Positions 8,143-16,820 of a stretch of DNA of 35,789 nt are shown here, piece after piece. Within the stretch, counting starts at the first letter, position 1, and every line of letters starts with the position of its first letter. The position numbers were made by a program, and so were the translations under genes. The notes below the pieces were generated by a model. That model ran no database searches. It was not told the origin of the DNA and worked only from the letters and a program-made list of their open reading frames with translations. The stretch is taken from contig CAISTY010000160.1 in the NCBI GenBank assembly GCA_903888515.1, positions 1 to 35,789 of the forward strand. Direction: 5' to 3'. This DNA comes from Akkermansiaceae bacterium. Lineage in GTDB: Bacteria; Verrucomicrobiota; Verrucomicrobiia; Verrucomicrobiales; Akkermansiaceae.

Positions 8143-8631
8143 TCAAGGTTTGGCTTCCGCCCAACTCGCACGAGTGAGTTGCCAACCCTTGTCGCCGAGC
8201 TTCCACTGATAGGTCACCAGAAAGTGTCCATCAACCGGACGGGAAGCAGGAAGCTCCACCAGCGCTTTGAGCGAAAAAACGACATCTGCCTGATCACCAC
8301 GGATTGCAATGCTTTGGAATTGTTCCAAGTCAAAACGTGTTTGAGTCGCGTATCCGCAAAGCCATGAGTAGAGGGATTCCATTTCAGAGCGATCAAATGT
8401 GCCATTCACCTCGGTGATGGTCGTTGCTTCGAGAACCACCTCATCAGCGAGCAAGGCATTGAGCGAATACGCGCCCATTTGACGTGCAGCCTTCGTGCTG
8501 CCGGATTTGAGAGTGAGCGTTTGCAGCAGTGATGCAGTCCGGCGTTTGAGGGTTTGCACTGGAGAAAACCACCAGATGACAAGGCCGCTGATCAGTGCCA
8601 GAGTGATACCGATAACTGCGATTCGTTGCAT
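8143..8631 (-). CDS. Membrane-anchored protein with possible NTF2-like domain, function unknown
   Basis: A 162-residue protein with one N-terminal membrane segment (residues 3-23, VIGITLALISGLVIWWF) and a soluble part. The soluble part ends with a Tyr/Trp-rich strand pattern (FLVTYQWKLGDKGWQLTRASW) that resembles the end of NTF2/SnoaL-like domains, in which a cone-shaped fold ends with such strands. This resemblance is an inference from pattern only. It lies upstream of the sulfatase pair on the same strand, with about 90 bases between its stop and the next start, so it may share their transcript. Its first 40 bases overlap the end of a small signal-peptide gene in another frame. Confidence 0.65.
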   Translation of the reverse strand: MQRIAVIGITLALISGLVIWWFSPVQTLKRRTASLLQTLTLKSGSTKAARQMGAYSLNALLADEVVLEATTITEVNGTFDRSEMESLYSWLCGYATQTRFDLEQFQSIAIRGDQADVVFSLKALVELPASRPVDGHFLVTYQWKLGDKGWQLTRASWAEAKP

Positions 8632-8810
8632 GTTTGCTTGCGGGTTTGGAGATTTCCAACCTTGCCTCCATAGACAACGACAGCTTCATTATCAACCGAT
8701 GTCTGTTCCTTCTTGATCAACTCATCCATCGGCACAGCGGCGGCACCGGTCGAAAGCAGGGGAACCAGCGTGGCAAGAAGCATGGCACCAGCGGTGGATG
8801 TGAGGTTCAT
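8592..8810 (-). CDS. Small exported protein of unknown function
   Basis: A 72-residue ORF with a clear signal peptide (MNLTSTAGAMLLATLVPLL, then STGAAAVP). About 45 polar residues follow, including DELIKKEQT and a VVVYGGKVG strand-turn-strand. It is the first gene of the minus-strand group that includes the sulfatases and is divergent from the SUMF1-like gene at 9075. Its 3' end overlaps the next gene by 40 bases in a different frame. That overlap is larger than usual, and the last residues (NESQLSVSLWH) may be out-of-frame read-through, so a shortened or frameshifted gene is possible. I do not recognise a family. Confidence 0.45.
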   Translation of the reverse strand: MNLTSTAGAMLLATLVPLLSTGAAAVPMDELIKKEQTSVDNEAVVVYGGKVGNLQTRKQTCNESQLSVSLWH

Positions 8811-9074
8811 GATGGCTGATGCTTAACGTTGTTCTATGTTTTCGGCAAGGTTTTTTTGACTGCTTCCAGGATAGGTTCGGGGCGTTTGGAATTTCATGCT
8901 TGAAATGGAATGCTTTCCATGGTCTCTCATGCGTACCAACCCATAAAAGCAATTGCCTGGCAGCCGCGGCATGTATGTTAGATTCTTTTGCTTGCAATCC
9001 CAGGCGTTGCGGGTTGTCGTCACCACGTCAGCGGGGAACGAACCCCGAATAAAAACACGAATCAAAACACTATC
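8811..9074. promoter_or_regulatory. Divergent intergenic region of the sulfatase / GH78 locus
   Basis: These 264 bases separate the minus-strand sulfatase group from the plus-strand SUMF1-like/GH78/GH99 group, so promoters for both directions must lie here. A short stem-loop (CGGGG, 6-base loop, CCCCG at 9032-9047) sits in the expected 5' untranslated region of the plus-strand operon. One CTAACA-type word is present at 8976. I could not identify convincing -35/-10 pairs by eye. Confidence 0.3.
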
Positions 9075-9911
9075 ATGAAAACAACCGCCTTGTTACCGCT
9101 CGCCGATCTCCCCCTTGGCTCACGCATGCGCTCGCAGCCGCAAAACAAATTCCTCGCATGTGCGGTGTTTCTCGCGATGGCGGGGAGTGCATGCTGCGAG
9201 ACGAAAGAGACGCCGAAGCAACTTGCGGTGGACTTGGGAGACGGGGTGAAGCTCGAGATGGTCTTGATTCCCGCCGGTTCGTTCACGATGAGCGGCGAGG
9301 GCGGCGGGGCGATCCACAAGGTGAACATCTCCAAACCGTTTTACATGGGCAAGTACGAGGTCACCCAGGAACAATGGGAAAAAGTCATGGGCAGCAACCC
9401 CAGCCAAAACAAGGGGGGGAAGAATCCTGTGGAACAAGTCTCTTGGGAGGAATGCCAGCAATTCTTCGATAAACTCAATGCGAAGGCAGGCGGACAATGC
9501 GGGAAGATCTCCTTTCCGACCGAGGCGCAGTGGGAATATGCGTGTCGGGCCGGAAGCACGACGAAGTATAGTTTTGGCGACGATGCGAGCAAGTTGGGCG
9601 AGTATGCCTGGTTCGTTGCGAACTCGGAATTCAAGACGCAACCAGTTGGCGGGAAGAAGCCGAACGCGTGGGGGCTTTACGACATGCACGGGAACGTCTG
9701 GGAATGGTGTCAGGATTGGCAACGTCCTTATACGGCGGAAGAGGTGACAGACCCGCGTGGTCCTGCAACGGGCTTTTCCCGCGTGTTTCGCGGCAATTGC
9801 ATGAGTGACCCGGCGGAGAACCTGGTGTCCATCATTCGTGAAGCCGAAGTGCCCGCGACGAAGAATATGGCGCTGGGCTTGCGTGCCTCCTGTATTCCGG
9901 CGGACAAGTGA
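9075..9911 (+). CDS. SUMF1/FGE-like domain exported protein, lacking the canonical catalytic Cys pair
   Basis: A 278-residue protein of the formylglycine-generating-enzyme-like (SUMF1, C-type-lectin-like) fold. Visible family features are IPAGSFTM, a KYEVTQEQWEKVMG segment, VSWEECQQF, FPTEAQWEYACRAGS, and WGLYDMHGNVWEWCQDW. Near the C terminus, where true FGE carries a Cys pair in a GGS-x-x-C type context, this protein reads VFRGNCMSDPAEN and later LRASC. A standard oxygen-activating site is therefore not evident, and sulfatase maturation by this protein is doubtful despite the neighbouring sulfatases. The start at 9075 begins a moderately long, unusual N terminus; ATG 9126 would place the hydrophobic leader (FLACAVFLAMAGSACC) at the very start. 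It heads the plus-strand operon with GH78 and GH99-like genes. Confidence 0.8.
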   Translation: MKTTALLPLADLPLGSRMRSQPQNKFLACAVFLAMAGSACCETKETPKQLAVDLGDGVKLEMVLIPAGSFTMSGEGGGAIHKVNISKPFYMGKYEVTQEQWEKVMGSNPSQNKGGKNPVEQVSWEECQQFFDKLNAKAGGQCGKISFPTEAQWEYACRAGSTTKYSFGDDASKLGEYAWFVANSEFKTQPVGGKKPNAWGLYDMHGNVWEWCQDWQRPYTAEEVTDPRGPATGFSRVFRGNCMSDPAENLVSIIREAEVPATKNMALGLRASCIPADK

Positions 9912-9949
9912 GTGAACGAGGGGGCCAGGAAGCAGTTGGACATCAAGTC

Positions 9950-12730
9950 ATGATAAAACATATCGGGGTACTTGTTATTGCATTCCTGATGGTGCCACAG
10001 ACGCTGCTGCATGCGGTGACGGTGGAGGATCTGCGCTGTGAATACCGGGAGAACCCGCTGGGCATCGACGTGGTGAAGCCGCGGCTGAGCTGGAGGATAG
10101 AGACCAGAGACCAGAACGCGGGGCGAGCGCTAGCGAACTCGGCAAAACCCGGCGCAGCCCTAACTGGCATGGCCGCAGGCAACCCAGAGGTCAGAGGTCA
10201 GAAACAAAGCGCCTATCAGGTGCTGGTCGCGTCGTCCCTGGAGTTGTTAGCCAAGGACCAGGGTGATTTGTGGGACAGCGGGAAAGTGGTGTCGGGCCAA
10301 AGCATCCAAGTGGAGTATGCCGGGAAACCACTGCAGTCGCGCATGGCTTGCTGTTGGCGCGTGCGGGTGTGGGACAAGGATGGAAAGGCGGCATGGAGCA
10401 AGCCGGCCACTTTTGAGATAGGCTTGCTGGAGCCGGATGCATGGCAAGCCAAGTGGATTGGCATGAACGGGCCGGAAGGAAAGCGCGGTTCTCCCTTATT
10501 GCGCAAGGAGGTTGCAATCACCGGCAAGGTCAAGCGCGCGCGGGTCTATGTGTCGGGACTGGGTTGGAGCGAGTTATATATCAACGGCAAGAAGGTGTCG
10601 GATGATGTGCTATCGCCTGGACTGACCGACTATTCCCAGGAGATCCAGTATTGTACCTATGATGTCACGGCCTTGCTCAAGCAGGGGGTAAATGCGCTCG
10701 GCATGATGCTGGGCAACGGCTGGTTTTCCGCTACGACATTCTTCAATAACCAGCCGTGGGCGGATCGGCCGCAGGCGATTATGCAGATGACCGTCACCTA
10801 TGAGGACGGCACCGAAAAACAGTTCTTTACCGATGAAACCTGGAAGGCGGCCGGCGGAGCGATCGTTTCCAATCTGAAGAACTCCGGGGAGGTGTATGAC
10901 GCCAGGCTTGAGAAGCCGCAATGGAACATGGTGGGCTATGACGACAGCCAGTGGAGCCAAGCCTCGGTCATGTCTCCAAGCAAGGGCCGATTGACGTGCC
11001 GGGCCATCCCGCCCATGAAGGTGCAAAACACGCTGCGACCCGTTAGAGTGACCGCTGACGGCAAGGATGGCTGGATGTTTGAGTTTGACCGGTACTTCTC
11101 GGGTTGGGTGCGGCTGAATGTCAAAGGTAAATCCGGCACCACCATCACCCTTAATCATGAGGATAAAGAGAAGGATGTCTATATTCTCAAGGGTGCCTCT
11201 GAGGGCGAAGTCTATGAACCACGTTTTGCGCTCCATGGTGTGCGGCATGTGTTGGTGACGGGGCTCGAAGGGGAGCCCACGCTCGATACGCTCGCTGGCC
11301 GGGAGGTTTACAGTGATGTGGATTTGTATGGCAGCTTCACCTGTTCCAACGAGCTATTTAACAAGATCCACGGCAACATTCAGCGTTCATTGAAGGTCGC
11401 CCTGAAGGGGTTTGTGCTCGATTGCCTGCACCGGGAGCCCGTTTCGTATAATGAACCGGCAAGTATTTTCGGGGCGCTTTCCACACGCAAAGGCATGCCG
11501 GAATTCTGGACTGGATACGCCCGTATGATTCAACTAGGTGCTTCCGCGGATGGCGACCTTTCAGATGTCGTGCCGGTTTTTCCGGGCATGAAGCGGGACA
11601 GCGACGTTTCCCAAAATGCCAGTTATCCCATGCTCATCTGGAATCTGTATGAGAATTATGGCGATCATCGTCTGCTGGAGCAACATTACCCGACGGTCAA
11701 GGCGTGGGTTGATTTCATCGGACGACAGTTGGCGGAACCTTCTCATATTGTCAGGAAGGGCTGGCTTGGCGAACACATGTTGCCGAAGCGAGGCACGCCA
11801 GGCTGGGAATTCATCAGCAAGGAAACGCCCAAGGATCTCATCTGGACCTGCTTCTATTATCAGAATGCCAGAGTGCTTTCGAGCATGAGCCGGGTGTTGG
11901 GGAAGAAGGATGACGAAAAGCATTATGCGGACCTGGCTGAAGAGATCCGAACGGTGATCAACAAGACCTGGCTGGATGAAACGACCGGGCATTATGCCAC
12001 GAAATCGCAGACCTCGGAAATTCTGCCGCTGGCGATCGGGATCGTGCCACCGGATCACAAGCAGAAACTGATAGATAACATTGCCCAAACGATCACCGGG
12101 GCGGATGGCGGGAAATTCCGGGTCGGGCATGTGGGGCTGCCGGGTTACATGGAGTCGCTGGTTGAGAATGGACTGGGGGAGATCGTGTACAAGACGGTCA
12201 ATACCACCGAGTTTCCCGGCTGGGGATACATGATTTCCGAGGGTGCTACAACAGTATGGGAAAGTTGGAGCATGGTTAATGGCGGGTATAACAGGGCAGA
12301 GAGCATGACCATGCTTGCCGGCGTCTGCCGATTCTTCTATGACAGCATCGCCGGCATCCATGAACCGAATTTCTACGGCACGCGGGAGTTCGAGCCCGGT
12401 TACGGTGTGATCCGCATCAAGCCGCATGTGATCGGCGACCTGACGCACGCCAGCGCCTCTATCAAAACGATCCGTGGCATCGTTTCATCGGACTGGAAGA
12501 AGACGGGCGATTCGCTGGTTCTGAATGTGATTATCCCCGCCAACGCGAGCGGCCGGGTGAGTGTGCCCTCGTTAGGCCTGAAGAACGCCACCCTTACCGA
12601 AGGCGGCAAGACGGTGTGGAAAGATGGGGCCTATGTCAAGGGAGTTGCCGGAATTACAGCCGGCAAGCAGGAGCCAGGATATTATACATTTGATGTCGGC
12701 TCGGGAGAGTACGGGTTCAAGGTTGAGTAA
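9950..12730 (+). CDS. Glycoside hydrolase family 78 protein (alpha-L-rhamnosidase type), altered catalytic loop
   Basis: A 926-residue exported GH78-type protein. After a signal peptide (residues 1-21) comes the N-terminal GH78 signature RCEYRENPLGID followed by PRLSWRI. Beta-sandwich domains follow, with KWIG and YINGKKV motifs, then the alpha/alpha-barrel. The acid loop differs from the usual DCPQRDER-GWTGD pattern: it reads DCLHREPVSYNEPASIFG (D491, E496, E502), so the third acidic residue is shifted by one. The second conserved Glu is present as E771 in TTVWESW. I expect release of terminal L-rhamnose, but specificity may differ. ATG 9950 is chosen because it starts the signal peptide; GTG 9908 overlaps the previous stop and is an alternative. 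It lies 38 bases after the SUMF1-like gene and 28 bases before the GH99-like gene. Confidence 0.88.
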   Translation: MIKHIGVLVIAFLMVPQTLLHAVTVEDLRCEYRENPLGIDVVKPRLSWRIETRDQNAGRALANSAKPGAALTGMAAGNPEVRGQKQSAYQVLVASSLELLAKDQGDLWDSGKVVSGQSIQVEYAGKPLQSRMACCWRVRVWDKDGKAAWSKPATFEIGLLEPDAWQAKWIGMNGPEGKRGSPLLRKEVAITGKVKRARVYVSGLGWSELYINGKKVSDDVLSPGLTDYSQEIQYCTYDVTALLKQGVNALGMMLGNGWFSATTFFNNQPWADRPQAIMQMTVTYEDGTEKQFFTDETWKAAGGAIVSNLKNSGEVYDARLEKPQWNMVGYDDSQWSQASVMSPSKGRLTCRAIPPMKVQNTLRPVRVTADGKDGWMFEFDRYFSGWVRLNVKGKSGTTITLNHEDKEKDVYILKGASEGEVYEPRFALHGVRHVLVTGLEGEPTLDTLAGREVYSDVDLYGSFTCSNELFNKIHGNIQRSLKVALKGFVLDCLHREPVSYNEPASIFGALSTRKGMPEFWTGYARMIQLGASADGDLSDVVPVFPGMKRDSDVSQNASYPMLIWNLYENYGDHRLLEQHYPTVKAWVDFIGRQLAEPSHIVRKGWLGEHMLPKRGTPGWEFISKETPKDLIWTCFYYQNARVLSSMSRVLGKKDDEKHYADLAEEIRTVINKTWLDETTGHYATKSQTSEILPLAIGIVPPDHKQKLIDNIAQTITGADGGKFRVGHVGLPGYMESLVENGLGEIVYKTVNTTEFPGWGYMISEGATTVWESWSMVNGGYNRAESMTMLAGVCRFFYDSIAGIHEPNFYGTREFEPGYGVIRIKPHVIGDLTHASASIKTIRGIVSSDWKKTGDSLVLNVIIPANASGRVSVPSLGLKNATLTEGGKTVWKDGAYVKGVAGITAGKQEPGYYTFDVGSGEYGFKVE

Positions 12731-12758
12731 ACGAAGAGAGATCAGGGCGCGGAAAACC

Positions 12759-14987
12759 ATGTACTGTAAAACTTCGGTGCGGGCAATGGTTCTGGCGGGG
12801 ATGCTGGCCGGAGCTGCGACATGGGCGTTAGGGGACATGGCAACGGGGGAGGGGACTCCTTCGCCGTTTTTCCGCGATGTGACCACCGGTTACCTGCTGC
12901 AATGTTCTTTCCTGTCGCCGCGGCCATATTGCTGGAAAGATGACAAGACGGTTATGCTGTCCGGTTGGGACGTGGACAAGAGAGGCGGGCATGTAGCGTA
13001 TCAACCTGACTGCCGTTATCCGAGAGGCTTCGCGTTTCACAGCGATTGGTTCAAGTTGGTTGACACAAGCACGAATGCTGCAATCACGCTTAGGCACCAG
13101 GTTGCCAGGCAGACCGAAGGCAGTCTGACTCTTGAGTTTCGCTTTAAGTTGCCGGCCGCAATGGACGGTGCCTGCTGGCAGTTGCGCGACTTGGAACGGC
13201 CTGGCGTTGGTATCGTGACCAGCAGTGGCAATCTGTGCTGGGAAACCGGAAAAGTGTTGCTGCCGTATGAGATCAATCGTGAATACGGCGTTAAGGTCAT
13301 AGCCGACATCACTGCGCAGAAGGCCGACGTATTTGTGGACGGTGAACCGAGGGGGCAAGGCCTGCCGTTTATTCATCCCATCAAGAGCGTCGATTTCTTC
13401 CTGGTCGGGACCGGCGATGCGGCGACCGGGGAAATGTTCCTGAACCCGGTCAATATTTACAAGGGCTACACGGTCAACGAGACGTTCGTTGCCTGTGGAC
13501 CGGGGAAAACGCCGGCGGACTGGGAGGTTGCGAATGGCAGTGTTCAGCCTTTTGAATGCGGCACAAAACCCGATATTTTCAGCCTCAAACTAGCCGGCGA
13601 GGCAACCCGGAAGATCGGCACGTGGAAAGAAAAGACCGTTTTTGAATGCCGCTTCCTGCTACCGGGCAAAGCGGACGGCGTCAGGGTGGATCTGGGCGGT
13701 GTGGTTCTGGAGCGGGCGGCAACGTACCGGTCGAATTTCTGGTATATGGCAAAAGTGATTGCCGATCCAAAGGCCGGGACAGCGGATGTATATCTCAACG
13801 GCAAGTTGTTGCGGGATAAGGTCGCATTCGCGCAGCCGAAAGATCACGTTCGCTTTTCCGGCACGATGTGGGTGGATGATGTGCAGGTGTATGCGTGGCG
13901 CGATTATCCGGCCGATTATGTGCCGGAACCCAAGCCGGTGACGGCGTCGCACTTGCTGGGCGTGCAAAGCTGCAGCCTGTGGCGCGAGGGGACGGCGTAT
14001 GCGGGATGGGATTACATTCATCCTTACCGCGACAAGCGGGAGCCTTGTCTGGGCTGGTATGACGAAGGGAATCCGGAGGTTGCGGATTGGGAGATCAAAT
14101 GGAAAGTCGAGCATGGTATTGGGTTCGAGCAGCATTGCTGGTACCGGCCTAACAACGCGATCCATAATCCCATCAAGGACGGCGTGCTGGACCATGGAAT
14201 TGTGAAAGGCCTTTTCAATGCGCGCTACAGTCATCTGGCGAAGTTCACCATTATGTACACAAATGAAGGCTCTGGCGAGACCAACCAGGACGACTTCCGG
14301 CAGCACATCGTCCCGTACTGGATCGAGTATTTCTTCAAGGATCCACGCTATCTGAAGATCGACGGCAAGCCGGTGCTCTCGATCTACGAACTCGGTCACC
14401 TCCAGCGGATGCTGGGTGGCGTGGACGGCTGTCGCCAAGCGATCCGGATGCTGCGCGAGGAAGTGGCGAAGGCCGGCTTCCCGGGACTGATCCTGCTGAT
14501 GGAGTTGCGCAAAGCGGATCGCAACACGATGAAGACGATGAAATCGATCGGTGTGGACTACATTTACGCGTACACCTGGAGCACGCCGGACGTGAATGTG
14601 CAACGGACTAACAACATCGCGCAACGTGATGCGGCGGCGGCGGAGAAGTTAGGCATGCTGCCGAGTATCTCGATGGGTTGGGATTGCGAGCCCTGGGGCG
14701 CAAAGGGTGGCGGCTGGGTGCCACCGGCTGATTTCAAGACGCTGGCGACGTGGACCCGGAATGACTTCATGTCCGGGTTTCCTGCGGATTCCCTGGGGCG
14801 TAGGATGGTCATGCTTGCCAATTGGAATGAGTATGGCGAGGGCCATTTTCTCATGCCGTCGGCGCTGGCGGGCTTCGGCTACTTGGATGCGTTGCGAGAC
14901 GTTTTTAGCGCCGGCGGCCCGCACACGGATGCGGCCCCAACCGCACAGCAGAAGCGCCGGTTCACCGCGCTATACCCGAAGGAGTGA
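12759..14987 (+). CDS. GH99-like / WbsX-type protein with N-terminal concanavalin-like repeats
   Basis: A 742-residue exported protein. A signal peptide covers about residues 1-26. Two similar beta-sandwich modules follow (about 30-245 and 250-390), each with strands resembling LEFRFKLPAAMDGA / FECRFLLPGKADGV and a DVFVDGEPRG / DVYLNGKLLRD segment, so they look like an internal duplication of a LamG-type module. The C-terminal part (about 395-742) matches the GH99-like WbsX domain: FEQHCWYRPN, YFFKDPRYLKIDGKPVL, GVDYIYAYTWS, SMGWDCEPWG, and NWNEYGEGHFLMPS near the end. Such domains are endo-acting glycosidase-like proteins. Position directly after the GH78 gene suggests action on the same polysaccharide. 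ATG 12759 was chosen because the signal peptide starts there. Confidence 0.85.
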   Translation: MYCKTSVRAMVLAGMLAGAATWALGDMATGEGTPSPFFRDVTTGYLLQCSFLSPRPYCWKDDKTVMLSGWDVDKRGGHVAYQPDCRYPRGFAFHSDWFKLVDTSTNAAITLRHQVARQTEGSLTLEFRFKLPAAMDGACWQLRDLERPGVGIVTSSGNLCWETGKVLLPYEINREYGVKVIADITAQKADVFVDGEPRGQGLPFIHPIKSVDFFLVGTGDAATGEMFLNPVNIYKGYTVNETFVACGPGKTPADWEVANGSVQPFECGTKPDIFSLKLAGEATRKIGTWKEKTVFECRFLLPGKADGVRVDLGGVVLERAATYRSNFWYMAKVIADPKAGTADVYLNGKLLRDKVAFAQPKDHVRFSGTMWVDDVQVYAWRDYPADYVPEPKPVTASHLLGVQSCSLWREGTAYAGWDYIHPYRDKREPCLGWYDEGNPEVADWEIKWKVEHGIGFEQHCWYRPNNAIHNPIKDGVLDHGIVKGLFNARYSHLAKFTIMYTNEGSGETNQDDFRQHIVPYWIEYFFKDPRYLKIDGKPVLSIYELGHLQRMLGGVDGCRQAIRMLREEVAKAGFPGLILLMELRKADRNTMKTMKSIGVDYIYAYTWSTPDVNVQRTNNIAQRDAAAAEKLGMLPSISMGWDCEPWGAKGGGWVPPADFKTLATWTRNDFMSGFPADSLGRRMVMLANWNEYGEGHFLMPSALAGFGYLDALRDVFSAGGPHTDAAPTAQQKRRFTALYPKE

Positions 14988-15014
14988 GGTTAAATTCCAC
15001 ATCAGCGTCCAGTG

Positions 15015-15929
15015 CTATTTCCCCTTGTTCGGGCGGGCCACACATGTGATGCGGAATCCGACGTAGTGGCTCAGGTGTTTCTGGCGATAGGCGTGGCGGC
15101 TGGCCGAGCGGACACGTCTGTCGGAACTGTGCGAACCGCCGCCACGCAAGGGATGGGGCGGACCGGCTTCATCCGTATCTGTCCCGTCTCCTTCCCATGC
15201 GCTGCCGTCCGTAGGCGCTCCCTCGTAATTGTCCCGCCTCACATCCATCGTCATTTCCCAAACATTGCCGTGCATGTCGTGGAGGCCCCATAAGTTCGGT
15301 TTCTTCTGGCCGACCTTGTGTACGAACATGGTGCTATCATCAGTGCCCCAGTTGCCCTGGAACCATGCATATTCACCCAGCTTTTCGGCCTTCGGATCGT
15401 CGCCATAGCAGTAACGGGTCGTCGTGCCCGCACGGCACGCATATTCCCATTCGGCTTCCGTTGGCAGACGGTACGACCCGCCGTCTGTTTCTCCGAGCTT
15501 GGCGCAGAAGCTCGTCGCATCATCCCAATTGACATAATTGACCGCGTTGTCGGGGTCGTTTTTCGCGCGGGATTTGCCATCCCATGGCATCGTGCCCATC
15601 ATGGTTTTCCAATTTCCTTGCGTCGTTTGGTAGATCGAAATGTAAAACGGCTTGGCGAAAGTTACCTTGTGATAGGGTTCCTCGCCCTTGTATCTGCCCT
15701 CCTCCTCGGGGGGACTGCCCATCATGAACGAGCCAGCCGGGACCAGCACGAACTTCATACCGATCGAATTGGCAAAGGCGACGGGCACGCCCAGATTCTT
15801 CGCTGCGGCGATCTGTTCCTTGGATACTGCGGCCCACGAGGGAATCTCCGTCTGTCCGTGACTAGCGGCGACGAAACTGACGCAAAAACAACAGAGCATG
15901 GCAAGGCTGGTAACACGGATCTTCTTCAT
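15015..15929 (-). CDS. SUMF1/FGE-like domain exported protein, second copy, no catalytic Cys pair
   Basis: A 304-residue exported protein with a signal peptide (MKKIRVTSLAMLCCFCVSF) and a complete SUMF1-like domain: VLVPAGSFMMGSPPEEEG, IYQTTQGNWKTMMG, VNWDDATSFCAKL, YRLPTEAEWEYACRAGT, and WGLHDMHGNVWEM. The C-terminal segment reads LRGGGSHSSDRRVRSASRH, with Ser and Asp where the catalytic Cys region of true FGE is expected. It is therefore probably a structural or binding member of the family rather than a sulfatase-maturing enzyme. It faces the GH99-like gene, with only 27 bases between the two stop codons and no terminator hairpin that I could see. ATG 15929 starts the signal peptide; the open frame continues upstream into a dispersed repeat. 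Confidence 0.82.
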   Translation of the reverse strand: MKKIRVTSLAMLCCFCVSFVAASHGQTEIPSWAAVSKEQIAAAKNLGVPVAFANSIGMKFVLVPAGSFMMGSPPEEEGRYKGEEPYHKVTFAKPFYISIYQTTQGNWKTMMGTMPWDGKSRAKNDPDNAVNYVNWDDATSFCAKLGETDGGSYRLPTEAEWEYACRAGTTTRYCYGDDPKAEKLGEYAWFQGNWGTDDSTMFVHKVGQKKPNLWGLHDMHGNVWEMTMDVRRDNYEGAPTDGSAWEGDGTDTDEAGPPHPLRGGGSHSSDRRVRSASRHAYRQKHLSHYVGFRITCVARPNKGK

Positions 15930-15960
15930 TGTGTGCGCTGATGAAACCGATTCCTTGGCT

Positions 15961-16044
15961 GATTGCAAGGAAATAATCGAGGTGAGCCGTTAGGCCATTA
16001 GGCGGTTGCAGGAGCCGGTGGCCTGCCGGAGGGTGGGGAAAAAG
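15961..16044. repeat. Dispersed intergenic repeat, copy 2
   Basis: The plus strand reads TTGCAAGGAAAT, then GAGGTGAGCCGTTAGG, an insert of about 12 bases relative to copy 1, then AGCCGGTGGCC and CCGGAGGGTGGGGAAA. Blocks and order match copy 1 at 4536-4605, and the left end matches copy 3 at 16821-16862. It lies directly upstream of the second SUMF1-like gene. The following 16045-16131 segment has one plus-strand frame with protein-like composition, but no start, domain or family could be assigned. Confidence 0.55.
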
Positions 16045-16131
16045 AACTTGATTCCTACAAGTGGTCTGAAGTGCCCGACGCCGAACTCGAACCGCTGCTG
16101 GTCCACGCCGGGCAGGGCTGGACGCACCGGT

Positions 16132-16806
16132 TCACTTCGTCCGCCAGGACAGCGGTTTGGCCCAGACCCGCCTGGCACCGTCCCTGCTTTCGTGAAAGGC
16201 GGCGTAGCGGGCGGCGGGATAGGTACCGGCTTTGGCCGCGAAATCGAAGTGCAGCACGACCACGTTGCCGCGGGTGCCATCCACGTCGCGTTCGATCTGC
16301 AACTCCGTGCCGGTGCCGCCGTGGCCCGGCGTCCAGGGTCGGCTCTCGATCTCCTCTTCCGGGGTGTGCTGGAAATCCAGCGTGGCTAACAAGCCGCGGG
16401 TGAGGGCTTCCAGATCCGGCGGCTCCGGGTCGAAGCGCAGCGGCAGCACGACCAGCGCCTCATGCTCACGCAACGCGTGGAAATCCATCAGCGCATTGCC
16501 GGTGGAATCGTTCCAGTTGGCCCAACCCAGTCCCTCGAGATGCGTGCGATACCCCAGTTCAGGGCGCCGCACATCCGTCGCGGTGCCTTTGCCCGCGCCA
16601 TCCAGCGCCGGATCCAACACCCGAAAGGTTTCCATCAGCGCCCGGGCCTCCGCCGGCAATGCGGCGGCATCGTTTTCTTTCGCCCAGAAAACGACCTGCC
16701 ATGAGAAACCGCGCCGCGTCGCGAGCCAGTGCTCGTCATCATTCGAACGCGTAGGCGGACATGCCCCTGACATTGAGGCCACGGATGACAAACAGGCGAC
16801 CGGCAT
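16132..16806 (-). CDS. Hypothetical protein, possibly 5'-truncated or frameshifted
   Basis: A 224-residue ORF I do not recognise. From residue 24 onward it looks like a real protein (DDEHWLATRRGFSWQVVFW, later GLGWANWNDS and VVLHFDF), but the first 20 residues look arbitrary. A different frame ending at 16739 reads GMSAYAFE just before the point where this frame becomes protein-like. A single-base shift there would join the two into one longer product starting near 16876. The upstream part overlaps repeat copy 3, so a 5' replacement by the repeat is equally possible. No membrane segment or signal peptide is evident in the annotated frame. Confidence 0.5.
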   Translation of the reverse strand: MPVACLSSVASMSGACPPTRSNDDEHWLATRRGFSWQVVFWAKENDAAALPAEARALMETFRVLDPALDGAGKGTATDVRRPELGYRTHLEGLGWANWNDSTGNALMDFHALREHEALVVLPLRFDPEPPDLEALTRGLLATLDFQHTPEEEIESRPWTPGHGGTGTELQIERDVDGTRGNVVVLHFDFAAKAGTYPAARYAAFHESRDGARRVWAKPLSWRTK

Positions 16807-16820
16807 GTTCTTCCTTGGCG

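Noticed and set aside
16045..16135. Plus-strand frame reading protein-like residues (SEVPDAELEPLLVHAGQGW)
   Set aside because: Composition looks protein-like, but there is no start codon, no known family and no continuation; it is too short to call a gene or a remnant with confidence.
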